64,000 bases of DNA from Halictus rubicundus (Eukaryota; Arthropoda; Insecta; Hymenoptera; Halictidae): NCBI RefSeq assembly GCF_050948215.1, contig NC_135155.1, positions 11,922,001 through 11,986,000 on the forward strand, in the 5' to 3' direction. Below, in pieces: positions 59,334 to 64,000 of the stretch; position 1 is the first letter of the stretch, and each line of letters opens with the position of its first letter. Under the pieces are notes generated by a model. The model did no database searches and was not told where the DNA came from. It saw only the letters and a list, made by a program, of their open reading frames with translations. The position numbers were made by a program, and so were the translations under genes.

Positions 59334-59706
59334 TAATATTTACTTGTGTAACGAGCGACTAAAGTTTCGGACACGAAGAAGAACAGCCTATGGGGAAGAA
59401 AGAGACTTTAAGTCAAAAGTTAAACATTTTGGAGGGGGACAGTGGGCGCTATGGTGGGGGCCGTTTTGCCTCGATTGAGACAAGAATGCCCTTGCCTGAT
59501 GTATCGGATCGGATAATCGGATCGGATATAATATTTACTTGTGTAACGAGCGACTAAAGTTTCGGACACGAAGAAGAACAGCCTATGGGGAAGAAAGAGA
59601 CTTTAAGTCAAAAGTTAAACATTTTGGAGGGGGACAGTGGGCGCTATGGTGGGGGCCGTTTTGCCTCGATTGAGACAAGAATGCCCTTGCCTGATGTATC
59701 GGATCG
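59334..59706 (+). repeat. Exact 178-bp direct duplication with 17-bp spacer
   Basis: 59334-59511 and 59529-59706 appear identical base for base. The 17-bp spacer (GATAATCGGATCGGATA) is built from the GGATCGGAT word at the copy ends, suggesting slippage or template switching at short GGATCG repeats. The first copy follows directly after the dispersed repeat at 59060-59325. Lack of any difference means it is very recent, or an assembly artefact. Confidence 0.95.
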
Positions 59707-59719
59707 CTGCGCGGGGTCA

Positions 59720-61070
59720 ACGTGTAATGTGAATAGCGTTCGGAATAATGGGACGACAACACGACAAGGTGAACGACCGACAATAACGAGAAAAAAGAAG
59801 AGGGGTCAAAGAGAGGATATTAAAGTTCCATGATCCGATGGTGTAAAGGACGAAGTGGCTGACGGTAATAAGCTGACGGCGCGGCGCGGCGGAGACGACC
59901 AGCGAAACATAATGCAACTTGCATTATCCACCGATACGACTCTCCGTCGGCGACGGCGTCGACGTCGATACCGTCTCGCTCGTAATGTCTCTGGGAAGCG
60001 AAAGATATTCGAATGAAGAAACTCGATCTTCGGCCGCGTTATCCCGGATTATGCTCGGGAATGAAACAGCCGGAAATAATTCGCTGAAAGTGTCCATACT
60101 GCGAATTACCGAGGAAGCCAATACTTTCCTATCCGCATAACATCCTATCAGGAAGCATAACTTGATGGAATCCTACTAGATATCGTCGAAAATGTCTGTA
60201 AGGCAAAGAGACAAAAGCAAACTCGGAATTCTCTAGTGCATCCGGACGTGTCCGTTCGTTTATTAAAATTCATTCGGTAGATCCGTGCCGCTGGGTTATG
60301 CATGGCGTTCCATTAATCGAATAAACGAATCCTTTAACATCCCGCGCACGTAATCGAACGCAAAGCAACCTACTTCGCGACTTTGCGGAGGCAAAGCTCG
60401 CTGTAATACCGTGAAACGGTGCTCGAAGTTAATCAACGGGTCTGCTCCCCGGGTCTTTCTCGGAGTCCCGGTTGATAATTGCATAACCAGAATAATCGCG
60501 AGTTGCCTTTCAACGCGTTTAATCCACGGGGGATCTGCTCATTCTGCCCCGGCCTTTCTCTCGGCTTCCTTCGGCCATCCGGCAGACTCTACACCTTCTG
60601 TAAACACCGATGCTCTCATAACATTTCGTCCCCTGGCAACGTTCCCGTAGCACTCGCGAATTAATTCTACCACCTCGAAATGTTCCGTTTGACGATCATT
60701 TCGAAAATAGTCGCGGGACACCGAGCAACGTCGAAATCGTCCACTCTTACTTCACAATTATTCACTCTTGTCCCGACAAACTCTTGCAACTTTTTAACCT
60801 TTACACGCGCGATAGAAGACACTGTTTGGAGCAAGTATAGTTGTTCATTAATGCTTGTTATTTAATTTCGTTACAATATTAGACGTTCGTTTTCACACCT
60901 TCGGTAACTTGACTTGCCTGGTAACTTAATATCCCAGTAACCATTACTCGTTCACCCTGTACACCGCGATACTTTTTTACTCAGCATTGAATAATCTATC
61001 GAATCGCAAATATCACACGTCATGATGCAAAAACTCAAGTTCACCGTCACACTCATCGTGCATCGTATCT
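59720..61070. other. No recognised feature
   Basis: Unique-looking intronic sequence with several overlapping short frames on both strands. A CACCCTGTACA word at about 60955 resembles the solo CAGGGTG transposon termini. Confidence 0.4.
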
Positions 61071-61075
61071 AATAA

Positions 61076-61308
61076 TTAACCTTTACGACTGTGACGCCAC
61101 TAAAAATTGCTGTATCATTATTCAAAATATTTGTTACATTATCAAATTTGTTTGTATTTAATAAATTACTAAACATTTCGGTATTGTACGAGTCGCACCA
61201 TTTTCGTATGCATAACACGAAGAAAAGAAATACATAGAAGGGAAATATTCCAGGTCGGAAGAAATGTTTCGTTTTCGAGTTAAAATAGCTTCGAGAGCAA
61301 AGGGTTGG
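61076..61308 (+). mobile_element. TTAA-type MITE, CTTTGC subfamily, copy 2
   Basis: Left TTAACCTTTACGACTGTGAC and right TTCGAGAGCAAAGGGTTGG. TTAA is intact on the left, TTGG on the right. Interior blocks (TTCAAAATATTTGTTACATT, ATTACTAAACATTTCGGTAT) align with the copy at 57130-57380. Confidence 0.7.
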
Positions 61309-61928
61309 CCTCGTGCAATTGATTTTTAAATATTTGTTAAACACAGTACGGCGTACCGATGTCGTCCCCGAAGAATTTTCTTCCGCCTCGGAATTTACCT
61401 TTTAGCGGAAATATCGGGTCGACGGTCCACAGGCCCGTACACTGAACGTCCGTTCGAGGAGTTCCTTACGAGCGGTTACGCGGATTAAGTATAAAAAGAG
61501 GATCGCTGATTGGCCCCGGGTACTGCGGCACCGGTTCCGGTTCGGGCGCGCACGGCGTGTTACATTTTTAATCCCAAAACTCATCTCTATGCAAAGGATG
61601 TGCTCACACGTACGGGTCAACCGGGTACGTGTGTACCCGGCTAATACGTTTCGTTGATAGCCTACCGTTCGCATTCGTGCGTGTAACGTTTCCACGCGTC
61701 GCGACGCCCGAGCGTGTCGCTGAAATTTCCTCGGCCTAGCTTGGGAAGAGAGCCTCCGGGCTCGCCGAAAATAATGCTGTCAAGCTTGACACAGTAGACG
61801 ACGCGACGCGTCCCGTCGCGACGCTGCGCGCTCTGCTCTCTGCTAGCTTTATTCCACTGTAGAAACTGCCGTCCCTCTGTGTTTTGATAGCGATGACGAG
61901 TGGGGAACGGTGATGTACTGCGCGACGG

Positions 61929-62215
61929 TACTATGGTCCTTTTGGGTACGATTCTACGTTCTCTTTATGTAGGGTTCTACGTTCTCTTTAGGTGGGGTTC
62001 TATGTTCTCGTTTACCTATGAGTTTACGTTCTCTTTATGTACTGTCCTGTGTCCCCTTTATGTACCGTTCCGTGTCCTTTTTATGTACCATCCGATGACC
62101 TCTTTATGCACTACTCTATGTTCCCCTTTCGGTAGGATTTTACGTTCTCCTTGATGCACGATTCTACGTTCTCCTTAATGCACGACTATACGTTCCCTAC
62201 GTTCCTACGTCATTC
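61929..62215 (+). repeat. 23-25-bp tandem repeat, about eleven copies
   Basis: Unit TTCTACGTTCTCTTTATGTA and variants (TCCGTGTCCTTTTTATGTAC, TTCTACGTTCTCCTTAATGC) repeat in series. It produces a Leu/Phe/Tyr-rich plus-strand frame (61900-62154) that I attribute to the repeat. Array-like words (TAATTCTACATCCTCTTTGC) reappear right of the MITE at 62238-62361, so the MITE landed inside the array. Confidence 0.85.
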
Positions 62216-62237
62216 ATATCCGATTCTGCACCTTCTC

Positions 62238-62361
62238 TATAAACGTCGTGGAACTATCCCCACTACCGCGGGGTATACTCCGTGAGGGGCCTAACACATC
62301 TCCTGGACGATATACGACGCCGACAAGACCCGTGTTGTTGACATATATCGAGAATTCACTG
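62238..62361 (+). mobile_element. CAGTG/TA MITE, copy D, left-truncated
   Basis: The right end ACATATATCGAGAATTCACTG followed by TA is intact. The left inverted end is missing: array sequence joins directly to ATAAACGTCGTGGAACTATC of the MITE interior. Confidence 0.82.
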
Positions 62362-62428
62362 TAATTCTACATCCTCTTTGCCACGTGGAACTCTTTGCTC
62401 CTCCAGACCACCGACCTAGGAGCAGAGC

Positions 62429-62656
62429 TTAACACTAGGTTTACGGAGCACTAAAAATGGCTATTTTACATTTCCTTATAAAAATAACATGAATATATCT
62501 ATCAAAATCTGTAGCCATTTTTTTTTTAATAATATATACCTAGAGAAATCAATTGGTTAAATCATTCCTCACGGATCCATGTTTGCAATCTCAATAATCG
62601 TGAATTAAAAATATTAGAATCCGTCATTTTGACGGGTCCCGTAAATCTAGTGTTAA
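62429..62656 (+). mobile_element. TTAA-type MITE, GGTTTACGG subfamily, both ends
   Basis: Left TTAACACTAGGTTTACGGAG and right CCCGTAAATCTAGTGTTAA with TTAA at both borders. CCGTCATTTTGACGG lies inside the right end. 228 bp. Same family as 10251-10479 and 44512-44700. Confidence 0.9.
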
Positions 62657-62747
62657 GGTGTGTATGGTGCAACAATTGTTTCAGTATAAAAAAGCAGTTA
62701 AATATAAAATCTAATCGAAGCACTGTTTAAAACATATTTTAAGGTGC

Positions 62748-62791
62748 TTAACACTGAACCTACCAAGAAGTGTCGGTAGGTTTAGTGTTAA
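62748..62791 (+). mobile_element. Minimal 44-bp TTAA element
   Basis: TTAACACTGAACCTACCAAG is followed almost at once by AAGTGTCGGTAGGTTTAGTG and TTAA, so the element is little more than two inverted ends. The minus strand reads CTACCGACACTTCTTG, which matches the left end of the element at 8299, so this is probably an internal-deletion product of that family. Confidence 0.85.
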
Positions 62792-62949
62792 ACAAATATT
62801 TTTTTGTGTTTTTGCGGTACCTAACCTAACCTATGGATCCCAAGAGAAACAAACGTATTCTAGTGTTTCGGAAACGCCTTGGTGTCACCTTCAAGAATAA
62901 GTAATACAGGTTTCCACTAACAATTGTAATTTTAATCTCTACAGCGCTT

Positions 62950-64000
62950 TTCAAGGTTACTGCAATGTCAAGCGAAGACTGTCTTCCGTATCTGAGATCT
63001 TTCGCGTGGAACATTTTCTCGTGACACCTATAATTTTCGAGTTAAAAGGAATTCTGTCGTGAGAACGGGCTTTTTAACGCGCTGTGCGGAGTACAGAAGC
63101 GACACAACGAGCAGTGGCATTAGAGATACAGAATCGTGGGTGGGTAATGAATGAGCGGCGGTTCTCGATTGTCCAGGAATCGTATGCAGATCGCGTATCC
63201 TCGGCAGCGATGATTGCTTAGCCGCAGCCCGGGCTCGGTACGGTCCCGAGTAATCTGTTAAATTACGCCCGGCAAAAACGATTCGAATTGCCTTTTAAGC
63301 TGCGAGACGGTCGTTACGGCACGATTCAGCTCCCAGGGTAGGAAATGGCTCGGGTTGCGGCTGTTATGACGGCTCTGGATCATCGATTAGATCCCGTTCT
63401 AATTAACGGCCTCGAGAAGTTGCCGGTTTCGGTATCACCCGTACCTCCTCCCCCTCCCTTATGCCGTTTCGCACGCTTCTCCCTTTGGAACTTTGCCAAT
63501 TCGCTTATCCGACTCGCTCGAATAGATATCATCTCGGGATCCGTTCTATCCTCGCAATCAACCACTTATCACCGATGCTGCCACAGCCGCGGACAATTGC
63601 GGATTCGACGCCCCGTTCGAGAATCTTTTGTTCTTCGAATTGCTTTTACTTCTGACAAATTTTAGAAATTCGATCGTACGCATAGATTCCGATACGTTCT
63701 CTTTTCTTTCACCATTGAAATTACCATGCATTTGAAGATTATAATGCCGTCTGCAAAATTGATATACGATCTTTTTTTTTTTCGAGGCGTGTATCGACAC
63801 GCGTATCGCGGCGTTACTGTGGCTCGCGCGGTGAAACCGTGAAGCCGTGAAATTGTGGCAAGGTTGTCGAGAGAAATGTACTTCTCAACGTGGAAAAATG
63901 CGAACATGTGTTCCCGGGGAATATTTTTGCAACAATGTACACGTGCGGCGGGATGTTTACGATAGTGCGGTTAGCGGATAACGCGACATACACAGGAACA
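62950..64000. other. No recognised feature
   Basis: Unique-looking intronic sequence to the window end. A plus-strand frame (63345-63665, 106 codons) with a proline run has no recognisable domain. Confidence 0.4.

Larger units (their letters stand above)
57760..64000 (+). other. dpr: dpr intron 2, 5' part
   Basis: Starts with donor GTAAGT. I searched by eye for the next dpr exon (VSW followed by an RHRD-like and a YTSDQRF-like block) and did not find it. The intron therefore exceeds 6.2 kb. Its content is repeats plus unique sequence. Confidence 0.75.

Noticed and set aside
1..64000. Possible CRISPR array or bacterial operon
   Set aside because: The tandem arrays lack unique spacers between constant repeats, and the coding signal is spliced insect sequence.

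Overview
The window looks like nuclear DNA from an insect, most likely a hymenopteran. This is inferred from one recognisable insect gene with a very long intron, abundant CpG dinucleotides, many (GA)n/(CT)n microsatellites, and a dense load of mariner-type and TTAA-flanked transposon relics. I see no bacterial-style gene organisation, operons, rRNA, tRNA or CRISPR.

The only host gene I can support is a plus-strand dpr-family gene (defective proboscis extension response; immunoglobulin-superfamily neuronal surface proteins that bind DIP partners). Exon 1 (6448-6571) encodes a basic N-terminus followed by a hydrophobic signal-peptide-like core. Exon 2 (57593-57759) encodes a short linker and the start of the first Ig domain, up to its first cysteine, with a sequence most like dpr8. 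Splice phases match exactly: exon 1 ends after one base of a codon and exon 2 supplies the other two. The intron between them is about 51 kb. Exon 2 ends in phase 0 at a good donor, and the next exon was not found before the window ends, so the gene continues to the right.

Almost everything else annotated is repeat. There are three transposase-bearing relics, all on the minus strand: an internally deleted mariner with intact inverted ends (49786-50705), a broken mariner C-terminal half (about 18112-18590, with a related non-coding end at 47962-48185), and a deleted DUF4817-type element with long inverted repeats (15121-15876). Around them sit several MITE families: TTAA-flanked piggyBac-like elements with a recurring subterminal palindrome, a CAGTG/TA family (four copies), a GACTGCGGAT family (at least seven copies), and six long fold-back elements. 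Tandem arrays with periods of 16, 23, about 90, 118, about 165, 186 and about 200 bp occur in both introns.

Region by region: 1-6.4 kb is upstream sequence with a CpG-dense patch near 2 kb; 6.4-57.6 kb is exon 1 plus intron 1; 57.6-64 kb is exon 2 and part of intron 2, with an exact 178-bp duplication and a cluster of four MITEs. No undescribed functional system is evident; the most unusual material is the transposon biology.
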